Below, piece after piece: positions 8,487 through 16,306 of a stretch of 64,000 bases of DNA (positions are counted from its first letter, which is position 1; each line of letters begins with the position of its first letter). The DNA is taken from positions 4,278,001 to 4,342,000 of the forward strand of contig NZ_CP022296.1 of NCBI RefSeq assembly GCF_017310035.1, read 5' to 3'. This DNA is from Nocardioides sp. S5. Its GTDB lineage: Bacteria > Actinomycetota > Actinomycetes > Propionibacteriales > Nocardioidaceae. The position numbers and the translations under genes were made by a program. The notes under the pieces are model-generated. The model was not told where the DNA came from. It was given only the letters and a program-made list of their open reading frames with translations, and searched no databases.

Positions 8487-9527
8487 TCAGCCGTGGGGCA
8501 GGACGGCCCGGACCCGGTGGAGGGCGAGCCGGGCGGCGGCGCGCGTCGAGGCCGGGAGGGGCGCCAGGTCGAGCAGCACGTTGCCCCTCGTCCAGGCCGG
8601 GTCCGAGGGCAGCGCGCCCTCGGGTCCGGCGTACGCCTCGGTCGAGGCCAGGGCGAGCGCCTCCTCGAGACCCAGCAGCGGACCGCCGCCGTCCGGCTCC
8701 CACGTCGCGTCGGGGCGGCACACCATGTCGTGGCGCAGGGACTCGATGAGCGCGGTGACCGTGTGGAACGGCGCGGTGGTCGCCAGCGCGGCGCCCAGGC
8801 CGACGAGGCCCATCGGCGCGACGGGCGCCGGGACCCGGAGCCGGGTCAGCCCCACGGCGCGCGAGCAGGCGCGCATCAGGTCGGGGTAGGACACGACGTC
8901 AGGACCCCCGACGTCGACGGCGCCGACCGGGCCGTCCTCGGCCAGCGCGTCGTCCATCGCCCGCAGCACGTCGGAGACCGCCACCGGCTGGACGGAGCTG
9001 TGCATCCACAGCGGGACCGGCTGCACCGGGAAGAGCGTGGCGATCTGGCGGATGATCTCGAAGGAGGTCGACCCGGCGCCGACCACGACGCCGGCGCGCA
9101 GCGCGACGGCATCCGTGCCCGACGCGAGGAGGATGCGCTCGACCTCGAGGCGCGAGGCGATGTGGGCCGACAGCTCGGACTCCGCCACGTCGGGGACGAG
9201 GCCGGACAGGTAGACCAGGCGGCGTACGTCGCTCGCGCCCACCGCCTCGGCCACCACCTCGGCGGCGAGCCGGTCGCGGTCGCCGAAGTCGGAGCGGTCG
9301 AGCGAGTGCACGAGGTAGACCACGGCGTCGACGTCGCGGACCGCCTCGGCGACGACCTCGGCGTCGGTCACGTCGCAGCGGATCGCGCGGACGCGCTCGT
9401 CCCAGCCGAACCGGTCCGGGTCGGGCACCGACGACGACGCGGCGACGACGTCGTAGCCACGCTCGAGCAGGTGCGGGACGAGGCGGGAGCCGATGTAGCC
9501 GGTCGCGCCCAGGACGAGGACCCTCAC
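8487..9527 (-). CDS. NAD(P)-binding SDR-family protein (atypical/extended NmrA-like)
   Basis: This 346-residue Rossmann-fold protein starts with MRVLVLGATGYIGSRL, a GxxGxxG nucleotide-binding loop at residues 7-13. A further conserved strand (IRCDVTD) and VVYLVHSLDRSDF resemble the atypical SDR group of Mycobacterium NAD(P)H-binding proteins often paired with polyketide-cyclase-like proteins. A canonical Tyr-x3-Lys pair is not obvious, so the catalytic role is uncertain. Its start overlaps the stop of the upstream SRPBCC gene by 4 nt, so the two are translationally coupled and likely act on the same hydrophobic ligand or in the same pathway. Confidence 0.85.
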   Translation of the reverse strand: MRVLVLGATGYIGSRLVPHLLERGYDVVAASSSVPDPDRFGWDERVRAIRCDVTDAEVVAEAVRDVDAVVYLVHSLDRSDFGDRDRLAAEVVAEAVGASDVRRLVYLSGLVPDVAESELSAHIASRLEVERILLASGTDAVALRAGVVVGAGSTSFEIIRQIATLFPVQPVPLWMHSSVQPVAVSDVLRAMDDALAEDGPVGAVDVGGPDVVSYPDLMRACSRAVGLTRLRVPAPVAPMGLVGLGAALATTAPFHTVTALIESLRHDMVCRPDATWEPDGGGPLLGLEEALALASTEAYAGPEGALPSDPAWTRGNVLLDLAPLPASTRAAARLALHRVRAVLPHG

Positions 9528-9991
9528 GCCTCCCCCAGGTGCTTGAGGAGGTTGCGGGAGAAGACCGTTCCCATGTGCTTGACCACTCCGGCCATCACCC
9601 GCTCGACCGCGATCCGGGTCAGACCCGGCAGCGGCAGGGTGGCGGCGATCTCGAGGTCGATGCTCACCTCGGTGCCACCGTCACCGTGGTCGGCGAGGTC
9701 GTAGGTGCCGGTGACCGCGGTCATCTCGTCGGGCTGCTCGGGGTCGTGGGTGAAGACGATCCGCTCCTCGGGGTGGAGCTCCATGACCTCGGTGAACTTC
9801 GGGGCGACGGAGACCCCGAGCACCGGGATGGTGCCCATCCGCCAGGTCCACCGGTCGCCGTGGGCCTCGATGGAGGTGACGTACGGCGTCAGGCGGGCGA
9901 TGAGGTCGGGGTCGGTGAGTGCCGCCCACACCTCGCTGCGCGAGGACTGGAGGACCGCCGACGAGCGGTCACGGGCACGGAAGGTCGCCAT
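9524..9991 (-). CDS. SRPBCC (polyketide cyclase/START-like) family protein
   Basis: A 155-residue helix-grip protein. The N-terminal strand and helix (DRSSAVLQSSRSEVWAALTDP) are followed by WTWRMGTIPVLGVSVAPKF and a long C-terminal helix (ERVMAGVVKHMGTVFSRN), as expected for a ligand-binding SRPBCC fold. It is the promoter-proximal gene of a two-gene unit: its 3' end overlaps the SDR gene by 4 nt. TAGCGT ends 6 nt before the ATG, with no ribosome binding site, so the unit is probably expressed from a leaderless mRNA. The ligand is unknown. Confidence 0.85.
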   Translation of the reverse strand: MATFRARDRSSAVLQSSRSEVWAALTDPDLIARLTPYVTSIEAHGDRWTWRMGTIPVLGVSVAPKFTEVMELHPEERIVFTHDPEQPDEMTAVTGTYDLADHGDGGTEVSIDLEIAATLPLPGLTRIAVERVMAGVVKHMGTVFSRNLLKHLGEA

Positions 9992-9997
9992 GTCGTC

Positions 9998-10003
9998 ACG
10001 CTA
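9998..10003 (-). promoter_or_regulatory. -10 hexamer of the SRPBCC-SDR unit (leaderless type)
   Basis: TAGCGT on the minus strand ends 6 nt before the ATG at 9991. No Shine-Dalgarno sequence is present. Confidence 0.6.
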
Positions 10004-10040
10004 CCGACGCCGACCCAGCGCGCTGCCTCCTTCGGGTGGG

Positions 10041-10088
10041 CGGTGGGTGGGGCAGGTTCCTCGGCCGCGGAACCTGTCCCACCCACCG
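10041..10088. terminator. Hairpin terminator downstream of the M20 dipeptidase gene
   Basis: Arms 10041-10060 and 10069-10088 pair over 20 nt with one mismatch around an 8-nt loop. The hairpin lies directly after the stop codon of the minus-strand peptidase and upstream of the SRPBCC promoter. Confidence 0.7.
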
Positions 10089-10092
10089 ACGC

Positions 10093-11436
10093 TCAGCGCG
10101 CGAGCTCGCCGAGGTTGCGCAGCAGGAAGGCCTCGGCCTTGACGACCTTCTCGAACTCGGCGAGGTGCAGGCCCTCGTTGGCGCCGTGGGCGCGGGTGTC
10201 GGGGTCCTCCACGCCGGTGACCAGCACGCTGGCCTGCGGGAAGGCCTCGAGGAACTCGGCGATGAAGGGGATCGAGCCGCCGACGCCCATGTCGACCGGC
10301 GCAGTACCGTCCCACGCCTCGGCGAACGCGGCGCGCGCGGCGTCGTACGCCGGACCGCTGGCGTCGATCTGCGTCGCCTCGCCAGTGTCGACGACGGTCG
10401 TGGTGAGGGTGGCGCCCCACGGGGTGTGCTTCTCGAGGTGGGCCTGGAGGCACTGCACGGCGTTGGCGGTGGTGTCGCCGGGCGCGATGCGCATGCTGAT
10501 GCGGCAGCGCGCGGCCGGGACGAGGGTGTTGGACGCGCCCTCGACCTTGGGTGCGTCGAGGCCGGTGATGCTGATGGACGGCTTGGTCCACAGCCGCTCG
10601 ACGACCGACCCGGAACCGATCCACTCGATCCCCTCGGCCGCGCCGGACTCCGCCCGCAGGCGGGCCTCGGGGTAGTCCACGTCGGCGGCGGGCCCGGAGT
10701 GCAGGCCCTCGACCGCGACGTTGCCGGCGTCGTCGTTGAGGCTGGCGATGACCCGGCTCAGGGTCATGATCGAGTCGGGGACCAGGCCGCCCCACATGCC
10801 GCTGTGCACGGCGTGGGTCAGCGTGCGGACCTCCACGTCCATGCGCACCAGCCCGCGCAGGCTGGTGGTGAGGGCGGGCTCGCCGATGTCCCAGTTGCCC
10901 GAGTCGGCGATGACGATGACGTCGGCCTCGAGGCGGTCCTTGTAGGTCTCGAGCAGCTCGACGAGGGTGTCGGAGCCGACCTCCTCCTCGCCCTCGATGA
11001 ACATCACCAGGTTGACCGGGAGCTCGTCGCCGAAGATCCGGACCGCGCCGAGGTGGGCGGCGATGCCGGCCTTGTCGTCGGCCGCTCCGCGCCCGTAGAG
11101 GCGGTCACCGCGCTCGGTGGGCTCCCACGGCGGGGAGTCCCAGTCGGCGTGGTCGTTCTCGGGCTGCACGTCGTGGTGGGCGTAGAGCAGCACGGTCGGC
11201 GCACCCTCGGGGCCGGCCTTCTTCGCGATCACGGCCGGCGGGGCGCCGTCGTACGCGCGGACGATCTCGGTCTCGAAGCCCTCGGCGGCGAACAGGTCGC
11301 GGGTCGCCTCGGCGCTGCGCTCGACCTCGCCGGCGCGGGCCGGGTCGGCGGAGACCGACTCGATGCGGACCAGGTCCTCGAGGTCGCGGCGGATGCCGGG
11401 CATGACCTCGGCAAGGCGAGCGGTGATGTCAGTCAT
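10093..11436 (-). CDS. M20-family dipeptidase (zinc metallopeptidase)
   Basis: A 447-residue cytosolic metallopeptidase of the M20 dipeptidase group (carnosinase/CndP-like). Metal-site signatures are visible in order: LLYAHHDVQP (first His and Asp), GRGAADDKAG (bridging Asp region), EGEEEVGS (catalytic Glu and ligand Glu) and VIIADSGNWD-like IADSGNW. The interrupted catalytic domain and central dimerisation domain account for its length. It probably hydrolyses dipeptides for amino-acid recycling. The gene is monocistronic, with TAGGGT 6 nt before the ATG and a strong hairpin after the stop. The exact substrate is unknown. Confidence 0.9.
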   Translation of the reverse strand: MTDITARLAEVMPGIRRDLEDLVRIESVSADPARAGEVERSAEATRDLFAAEGFETEIVRAYDGAPPAVIAKKAGPEGAPTVLLYAHHDVQPENDHADWDSPPWEPTERGDRLYGRGAADDKAGIAAHLGAVRIFGDELPVNLVMFIEGEEEVGSDTLVELLETYKDRLEADVIVIADSGNWDIGEPALTTSLRGLVRMDVEVRTLTHAVHSGMWGGLVPDSIMTLSRVIASLNDDAGNVAVEGLHSGPAADVDYPEARLRAESGAAEGIEWIGSGSVVERLWTKPSISITGLDAPKVEGASNTLVPAARCRISMRIAPGDTTANAVQCLQAHLEKHTPWGATLTTTVVDTGEATQIDASGPAYDAARAAFAEAWDGTAPVDMGVGGSIPFIAEFLEAFPQASVLVTGVEDPDTRAHGANEGLHLAEFEKVVKAEAFLLRNLGELAR

Positions 11437-11442
11437 GGCGAC

Positions 11443-11448
11443 ACCCTA
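11443..11448 (-). promoter_or_regulatory. -10 hexamer of the dipeptidase gene (leaderless type)
   Basis: TAGGGT on the minus strand ends 6 nt before the ATG at 11436 and no ribosome binding site intervenes. Confidence 0.6.
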
Positions 11449-11459
11449 GGACGCGTGTC

Positions 11460-12278
11460 TCAGCCGTCGAGACTCGCCCACTCGCCGCTGCGCCTCTCCA
11501 GCATCAGCTGGCGCTCGGCGTCGGCGAAGCCGAGGCGGCGGTAGATCCCGATGGCCTCGCCGTCGGTGTCGGCGACGATCACGAGGGTGCGCACGCCGGC
11601 TCCGTCGAGGAGCCGGTCGAGCGCGTGCTGCCCAACGGCGTGCACGACGGCCGCGGCAAGACCCTGGCGACGGTGGTCCGGGTGGGTCTCGACGCTCTGG
11701 AACCGGGCGACGCCGTCCTCGGTGACGAAGGCACCGGCGGTGGAGACGAGCGAGCCGTCGACGAAGGCGCCGAAGCGCTGCCCCCGCCCGGCGTCGACGA
11801 GGCGGCGCTCCTGCACGTTCTTCTGACGCGCGAAGGCCATGAAGGCCTCCTCGGACGTCTGCGGGTAGAGCTGCTGGCTGAGCCGGGCGCGCGCCTCCCA
11901 GTCCTCGTCGCCGTCGAGGGCGCGCACCTCGGCCTCGACCTCGCGGGGCGCCACCAGCGCGGACGCGGTCAGCACCGTGGCGACGTCGACGGTCATGCCG
12001 GCGGCCTCGAATGCGGCCCGGGCGTCGTCGCTGAGGTCGGCGGTGTCGATGCCGATGCTGACGTGGTCGGCGAGTGGGAACTCGGTGTGGAAGGCGCCGA
12101 CGACCTCGCGCTCGCCGCCGGGGACGGGCGGCTGCGCGAGCAGGATGAAGTTGCCCCAGAAGTACGACGGGTTGTCGGGCGAGCGGACGACGAGGTGCGT
12201 GCCGCGGTCCTCCACGATGCTGCCGGAGGCGGTCAGCAGGGCGAGGTCGGTGCGGAATCCGAGGGAGCTCACGTGCAT
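11460..12278 (-). CDS. GNAT-family N-acetyltransferase
   Basis: A 272-residue protein with a C-terminal GNAT domain. The acetyl-CoA pyrophosphate-binding segment is ETHPDHRRQGLAAAVVHA (Q/RxxGxG/A), followed by the strand TLVIVAD and IYRRLGF of motif B. The N-terminal half (about 130 residues) is a degenerate second GNAT-like or substrate domain. The acceptor is unknown. The gene follows a 2-hydroxyacid dehydrogenase gene on the same strand. A TANNNT box (TAGCCT) overlaps that gene's TAG stop and ends 7 nt before this ATG, so it may have its own leaderless promoter. Confidence 0.85.
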   Translation of the reverse strand: MHVSSLGFRTDLALLTASGSIVEDRGTHLVVRSPDNPSYFWGNFILLAQPPVPGGEREVVGAFHTEFPLADHVSIGIDTADLSDDARAAFEAAGMTVDVATVLTASALVAPREVEAEVRALDGDEDWEARARLSQQLYPQTSEEAFMAFARQKNVQERRLVDAGRGQRFGAFVDGSLVSTAGAFVTEDGVARFQSVETHPDHRRQGLAAAVVHAVGQHALDRLLDGAGVRTLVIVADTDGEAIGIYRRLGFADAERQLMLERRSGEWASLDG

Positions 12279-12285
12279 GGTGCGG

Positions 12286-12291
12286 AGGCTA
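12286..12291 (-). promoter_or_regulatory. Possible leaderless -10 hexamer of the GNAT gene, overlapping the upstream stop codon
   Basis: TAGCCT on the minus strand ends 7 nt before the ATG at 12278. Its first three bases are also the TAG stop of the upstream gene, so chance occurrence cannot be excluded. Confidence 0.4.
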
Positions 12292-13191
12292 GTGGCTCAC
12301 GACGTTGACCAGCGCAACACCGGCGACCATCCGCTCGAGCTGGGAGCGGACGAGCGCCGCGATGCGCGGCAGCATGGCCGTCGTGCCTCCCGCGACGTGC
12401 GGGGTGATGAGCACCTCCGGTGCGGACCACAGCGGGTGGCCGTCGGGCAGCGGCTCGGGATCGGTGACGTCGAGGGCGAAGCGCAACCGCCCGGCGTGGC
12501 GCAGCACGGCGTCGGTGTCGAGGACCGGTCCGCGCGCGACGTTGACGACCAGGGCACCGTCCGGGAGGAGGCCGAGCGCGTCGTCGTCGAGGAGCCCCCG
12601 CGTCGCCTCGCTCAGCGGGACGAGCACGACCACCACGTCCTGCTCCGGCAGGAGCTCGGGCAGCTCGTCGATCCCGCGCACCCGGCCGACCAGGTCGTCG
12701 TCGCGCCCGCGAGAGGCGACGGCGGTGACCGTGGTCCGCATCGGCAGCAGCCGCTCTGCCAGCGCGCGGCCGATCGAGCCGTAGCCGAGGACGAGCACGC
12801 GCGCGTCGGCCAGCGACCGGCGTCCGGGCATCGGCTGCCAGTGTCCGTGGCCCCGCACCGCCTCGGGGATGCCGCGCAGGCTGGCCAGCACGAGGCCGAC
12901 GGCGTGCTCGGCGGTGGCGTCGTCGTGGACCCCGGCGCCGTTGCAGAGGGTGATGCCGTCGGGCAGCCGCTCCGCCACGCCGTCGTACCCCGCGCTCTGG
13001 AGCTGCACCACCCGGAGGCCGCGCAGCTCGTGGCCGCGATCGATCACGTCGGCGCGGGTGGCGTAGTGCGGCACCCAGAACGCGACCTCACCCTCGGGCG
13101 GCGGACCGTCGCCGTTCCAGACCACGACCTCGACGCCGTCGACCGGACCGACCGCGTCGGCCAGCTCCGCGGTCGCGACGGCGGCCCTCAC
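12289..13191 (-). CDS. D-isomer-specific 2-hydroxyacid dehydrogenase
   Basis: A 300-residue NAD(P)-dependent oxidoreductase acting on 2-hydroxy acids. The Rossmann loop VLVLGYGSIG, the catalytic Arg in NVARGPVLDTDAV, the Asp/Glu region DVTDPEPLPDGHPLW and the catalytic His in ITPHVAGGT are all present. The GTG start at 13191 (VRAAVATAELADAV) was chosen because it overlaps the stop of the upstream gene by 4 nt (GTGA). The longer frame to 13275 has Arg-rich non-coding character. It is co-transcribed after the sterol-carrier-like gene. The physiological substrate is unknown. Confidence 0.9.
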   Translation of the reverse strand: MRAAVATAELADAVGPVDGVEVVVWNGDGPPPEGEVAFWVPHYATRADVIDRGHELRGLRVVQLQSAGYDGVAERLPDGITLCNGAGVHDDATAEHAVGLVLASLRGIPEAVRGHGHWQPMPGRRSLADARVLVLGYGSIGRALAERLLPMRTTVTAVASRGRDDDLVGRVRGIDELPELLPEQDVVVVLVPLSEATRGLLDDDALGLLPDGALVVNVARGPVLDTDAVLRHAGRLRFALDVTDPEPLPDGHPLWSAPEVLITPHVAGGTTAMLPRIAALVRSQLERMVAGVALVNVVSH

Positions 13192-13529
13192 GGGGCCCCC
13201 AGTGGGAGGTAGGCCGACAGGTCGGTGCGCTCCCCGCTCGCCCGGACGGCGCCCGCTTCGACGGCCTCGTGCCACGTCGTACGCCCCGTGGCGAGCGCCA
13301 GCCAGGTGTCGGCCTCGGTCTCGATCACCGCCGGCGGCGTGCCGCGGGTGTGCCGGACCCCCTCCACGACCTGGACCGCGGCGAAGGGCGGCACACGGAC
13401 CTCGACCGAGCGGCCGGGCGCACGCTGCTCGAGGACGGCGAGGTAGTGCTTGACCAGCGCCTTGGTGTCGCCCTGCTCGTGGGCGGTCGCGAGGTCGGAG
13501 GGGGCGAGCTTCCTGAGGCGGGCGGGCAC
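13188..13529 (-). CDS. Sterol carrier family (SCP2-like) small protein
   Basis: This 113-residue protein resembles the actinobacterial sterol carrier family. It has a central SCP2-like strand pair (RSVEVRVPPFAAVQVV) and the motif ETEADTWLALATGRTTWHEAV, where TWLxLATG is typical. It probably binds a hydrophobic ligand in a small alpha/beta pocket; the in vivo ligand is unknown. The GTG start at 13529 has TAGCCT 6 nt upstream and no ribosome binding site. Its stop overlaps the start of the 2-hydroxyacid dehydrogenase gene by 4 nt. Confidence 0.85.
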   Translation of the reverse strand: MPARLRKLAPSDLATAHEQGDTKALVKHYLAVLEQRAPGRSVEVRVPPFAAVQVVEGVRHTRGTPPAVIETEADTWLALATGRTTWHEAVEAGAVRASGERTDLSAYLPLGAP

Positions 13530-13535
13530 GGGACG

Positions 13536-13541
13536 AGGCTA
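13536..13541 (-). promoter_or_regulatory. -10 hexamer of the sterol carrier/2-hydroxyacid dehydrogenase unit (leaderless type)
   Basis: TAGCCT on the minus strand ends 6 nt before the GTG at 13529, with no Shine-Dalgarno sequence. Confidence 0.6.
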
Positions 13542-13563
13542 GTCCCCGGTGGGCACGGTCGGC

Positions 13564-14391
13564 TCAGGCGATGGTGTCGAGGACCTCCAGCGTCGCGGTC
13601 CACGCCTGGCTCTCGGGGTCGATCACGACGAAGTGGTCACCCTCCACCCGGACGATCTCGGCCTGTGCACCGGCGGCCTGCGCGTCCACGACGTAGCCCT
13701 CCGACTGCCCCAGCGGGACGATCGCGTCGTCGATGCCGTGCACGCACCACACCGGTACGTCGAGCGGGATCTGCTGCTGGGGGTCCCACGGGGCGTCCTC
13801 GGGACCGGGGACGTGCCCGAGCAGCGATGCCGCGGCACCGTCGCCGAGACCCATCCGCTCGGACATGACGAGGTCGAGGACGCCCGCCTGGGAGATGGCA
13901 TGGGTGACCGCGACGCGCGGCGCCCCACGGCCCGCTGCCCACACCGCGAGGTGCCCGCCGGCGGAGTGGCCGAGGGTCACGACGGTCGAGGTGTCCAGTC
14001 CCTCCACGTCGGCGAGGGCATCGATCGCGGCCGAGACGTCGTCGAAGGTGTGCGGGGTGCCGCCGCCGTTGCCGACGCGGCGGTACTCGATGTTCCAGGC
14101 GGTCCAGCCCTCGGCCGCGAGCGAGCGGGCCAGCGGCTGGCCCAGCGTGAGGTCGTACGCCGACTTCCAGAACCCACCGTGGATCACGACGACCACACCG
14201 CGCGAGCTGCCCTGCGGCCGGTAGAGCTCGACGACCTGCGACGGGTCGTCTCCGTAGGTGATCCGGTCGGGTGTCACTGGCTGCTCCTCCTGCTCGTCGG
14301 ACCTCCGTGTGCTCGACGCACCGCACGCCGACAGCGATGCGGCGCCGAGCCCGACCAGCAGTGACCTGCGGTCGAGCAGCGGGTCGGCCAT
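13564..14391 (-). CDS. Alpha/beta hydrolase, predicted lipoprotein
   Basis: A 275-residue secreted hydrolase. The N-terminus is DRRSLLVGLGAASLSACG: an Arg pair, a hydrophobic core and a lipobox with Cys near residue 23, indicating a (possibly Tat-exported) lipoprotein. The hydrolase domain shows the oxyanion segment VIHGGFWKS, the nucleophile elbow TLGHSAGGH, and a late Asp and His (HGIDDAIVP, EGDHFVVID). The HGGxW motif is typical of kynurenine formamidase-like and esterase families. TAGGCT ends 6 nt before the ATG. A CRP-like palindrome is centred about 44 nt upstream of the predicted start site, shared with the divergent M28 peptidase gene. The substrate is unknown. Confidence 0.88.
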   Translation of the reverse strand: MADPLLDRRSLLVGLGAASLSACGASSTRRSDEQEEQPVTPDRITYGDDPSQVVELYRPQGSSRGVVVVIHGGFWKSAYDLTLGQPLARSLAAEGWTAWNIEYRRVGNGGGTPHTFDDVSAAIDALADVEGLDTSTVVTLGHSAGGHLAVWAAGRGAPRVAVTHAISQAGVLDLVMSERMGLGDGAAASLLGHVPGPEDAPWDPQQQIPLDVPVWCVHGIDDAIVPLGQSEGYVVDAQAAGAQAEIVRVEGDHFVVIDPESQAWTATLEVLDTIA

Positions 14392-14397
14392 GGAGCG

Positions 14398-14403
14398 AGC
14401 CTA
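14398..14403 (-). promoter_or_regulatory. -10 hexamer of the lipoprotein hydrolase gene (leaderless type)
   Basis: TAGGCT on the minus strand ends 6 nt before the ATG at 14391. Confidence 0.6.
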
Positions 14404-14428
14404 GGCCGCCTCCGGGGAAGGGTTGTCA

Positions 14429-14442
14429 GTGACCGCGGTCAC
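14429..14442. promoter_or_regulatory. Putative CRP/GlxR-type operator GTGAC-CGCG-GTCAC between divergent hydrolase and M28 peptidase genes
   Basis: A perfect 14-nt palindrome matching GTGA-N6-TCAC. It is centred about 44 nt upstream of the predicted hydrolase start site, an activator-like position. It is also just upstream of the peptidase -10 box at 14446, a repressor-like position for that promoter. Confidence 0.55.
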
Positions 14443-14445
14443 ACC

Positions 14446-14451
14446 TAGGTT
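14446..14451 (+). promoter_or_regulatory. -10 hexamer of the M28 peptidase gene
   Basis: TAGGTT on the plus strand lies right after the CRP-like palindrome. Transcription would start near 14458, giving a leader of about 50 nt with a GGAAAGG ribosome binding site. Confidence 0.5.
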
Positions 14452-14506
14452 GCTCCTTGCCCGTCCATCCCCCGAACGGGCTCTCGGATCTCGGAAAGGC
14501 TCACCC

Positions 14507-16090
14507 ATGCCCTCACTCAGCCCCAGGAGCACGCGGACGACCCGCACCGCGCTCCTCACGCTCGCCTCGGCTGCCGCGGTCGCGACCGCGACGCTCACGG
14601 CGCCCGCCGCGTCAGGCGACACCCAGGACGCCGTCGCTGCCTCGCAGAACCTCCGCGACGCAGTCACCAAGGAAGGCGTCTTCGAGCACCTCGAGGCGCT
14701 CCAGGAGATCTCGGACGCCAACGAGAAGACCCGCGCGTCCGGCACGCCGGGATACCGGGCGTCGCGCGACTACGTCGTCGGCAAGCTGCGGGCGGCCGGC
14801 TACACGCCGACCATCCAGGAGTTCGACTTCCCGTTCTACCGCCAGCTCGCCCCGTCGACCTTCACCCAGTCCGCGCCGACCGAACGCGCCTTCGTCGAGA
14901 ACACCGACTACGCGCTGATGACCTACTCGGGCTCGGGCAGCGCCGACGCCCCGGTCCAGGCCGTCGACCTCAAGCTCAACGACCTCGCGGGCTCGACCAG
15001 CGGCTGCGAGGACGCCGACTTCGCCGGATTCGTCCCGGGCAACGTGGCGCTGGTCCGTCGCGGCGCGTGCGCCTTCGGGGTCAAGGTCGTCAACGCCCAG
15101 GAGGCGGGCGCCTCGGCGGTCATCGTGATGAACACCGGCACGGCCGGAGCCACCGCGGCCTTCGCCGGCACGCTCGGCGCTCCGGTCGGCACGGTCCCCT
15201 CGATCGGCACCAGCTTCGCCATCGGCCAGTCGCTCGCCTCGGGCGCGACCGTGCAGATCTCGGCCAGCACCGAGTCCGAGATCCGCCAGACCTGGAACGT
15301 GCACGCCGACTCCAAGACCGGCGACCGCGAGACGACGGTCCAGGCCGGCGCCCACCTCGACAGCGTGGTGGCCGGGTCCGGCAGCAACGACAACGGGTCC
15401 GGCTCCGCGGCCCTGCTGGAGGTGGCCGAGCAGATCGCCACGACCAAGACCGCGAACCGGATCCGCTTCTCCTGGTGGGGCGCCGAGGAGCTCGGCCTGC
15501 TCGGGTCGAACCACTACATCAACGACCTCGCCGCCAACAGCCCGTCCACGCTGCGCAAGATCGCGCTCTACCTCAACTTCGACATGATCGGCTCCCCCAA
15601 CTACGGGCTGTTCGTCTACGACGGTGACAACTCGGCCTTCCCTGTCGGTCCCGGCGCTGCGCTGGGCCCGGCGGGCTCCGGCCAGATCGAGAAGCAGTTC
15701 CACGACTACTTCGCCTCGCAGGGCCTGCCCTCGGCCGAGACCCCGTTCAGCGGTCGCAGCGACTACGGCCCGTTCATCGCCAAGGGCATCCCTGCCGGTG
15801 GCCTCTTCACCGGCGCCGAGGGCGTCAAGACCGCCTCACAGGCCGAGCTCTTCGGCGGTGTCGCGGGAGTGGCCTACGACAGCTGCTACCACCAGGCCTG
15901 CGACGGGCTGACCAACAACAACCCGGAGGCGATCGACCACAACTCCGACGCCGTCGCGCACGCCGTGCTCACCTACGCCCAGGACCTGAGCTCGCTGACG
16001 GCCCCGGTCTCGGGGTCGGTCCACGGTGACGGCACCCCGAGCGGTGGCGGTCTCCACGAGGACCACGACCACGAGCTGCCCAGCAGCTGA
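14507..16090 (+). CDS. Secreted M28-family aminopeptidase with PA domain
   Basis: A 527-residue extracellular zinc aminopeptidase related to Streptomyces aminopeptidase and the mycobacterial LpqL group. It has a Sec-type signal (hydrophobic stretch at residues 12-32, cleavage near PAASG). A protease-associated domain (residues about 150-245, including LVRRGACAFGVKVVNAQEAG) is inserted before the catalytic core. Metal and catalytic residues are visible: H283 and D285 in AHLDS, D295 in SNDNGSGS, E327-E328 in WGAEELG, and a distal YHQACD segment. ATG 14507 is 8 nt after GGAAAGG. The C-terminal tail is His/Asp/Glu-rich and low-complexity. A strong hairpin follows. It likely feeds amino acids from external peptides, and the promoter carries a CRP-like site. 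Confidence 0.93.
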   Translation: MPSLSPRSTRTTRTALLTLASAAAVATATLTAPAASGDTQDAVAASQNLRDAVTKEGVFEHLEALQEISDANEKTRASGTPGYRASRDYVVGKLRAAGYTPTIQEFDFPFYRQLAPSTFTQSAPTERAFVENTDYALMTYSGSGSADAPVQAVDLKLNDLAGSTSGCEDADFAGFVPGNVALVRRGACAFGVKVVNAQEAGASAVIVMNTGTAGATAAFAGTLGAPVGTVPSIGTSFAIGQSLASGATVQISASTESEIRQTWNVHADSKTGDRETTVQAGAHLDSVVAGSGSNDNGSGSAALLEVAEQIATTKTANRIRFSWWGAEELGLLGSNHYINDLAANSPSTLRKIALYLNFDMIGSPNYGLFVYDGDNSAFPVGPGAALGPAGSGQIEKQFHDYFASQGLPSAETPFSGRSDYGPFIAKGIPAGGLFTGAEGVKTASQAELFGGVAGVAYDSCYHQACDGLTNNNPEAIDHNSDAVAHAVLTYAQDLSSLTAPVSGSVHGDGTPSGGGLHEDHDHELPSS

Positions 16091-16109
16091 CGCTCCCCGG
16101 CACGAACGG

Positions 16110-16141
16110 CGAAGGGCCCCTGCGCTGGCGGGGGCCCTTCG
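16110..16141. terminator. Hairpin terminator of the M28 peptidase gene
   Basis: Perfect 11-nt arms (16110-16120 and 16131-16141) enclose a 10-nt loop just after the stop codon. Confidence 0.8.
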
Positions 16142-16203
16142 TCGCGTCCGCGGGTCGCGGTCGGCGTACGGGCGGTGCGGCGTGCTCCTTCGGGATGCTC
16201 CTT

Positions 16204-16259
16204 CGGGATCCCCGGTCGGCCGGTGATCCCGGAGGTTGTCAGGCCTTGCAGAGCCTGAG
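16204..16259. repeat. Dispersed palindromic repeat, copy 1
   Basis: This 56-nt unit starts with the imperfect palindrome GGGATCCCCGG...CCGGTGATCCC and continues into GAGGTTGTCAGG. It matches the unit at 31624-31679 at about 45 of 56 positions by hand alignment. Both copies lie in gaps between convergent genes, like REP-type elements. Confidence 0.55.
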
Positions 16260-16306
16260 CTTCGTGAGGGATCACCGGTCAGCCGGGGATCCCTCACGAA
16301 GCTCAG
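16255..16306. terminator. Long hairpin overlapping the purL stop codon
   Basis: Perfect 19-nt arms starting at 16255 and ending at 16306 close over an inner CCGG/CCGG stem. The purL stop codon (16303-16305) lies inside the right arm. It contains a second, inverted copy of the GGGATC-rich palindrome found in the adjacent repeat. Confidence 0.75.

Noticed and set aside
6903..9704. 933-residue plus-strand open frame opposite the molybdenum oxidoreductase and SDR genes
   Set aside because: It runs antisense to well-supported genes and has the Asp/Arg/Gly/His-rich composition of high-GC shadow frames, with no motifs or ribosome binding site.
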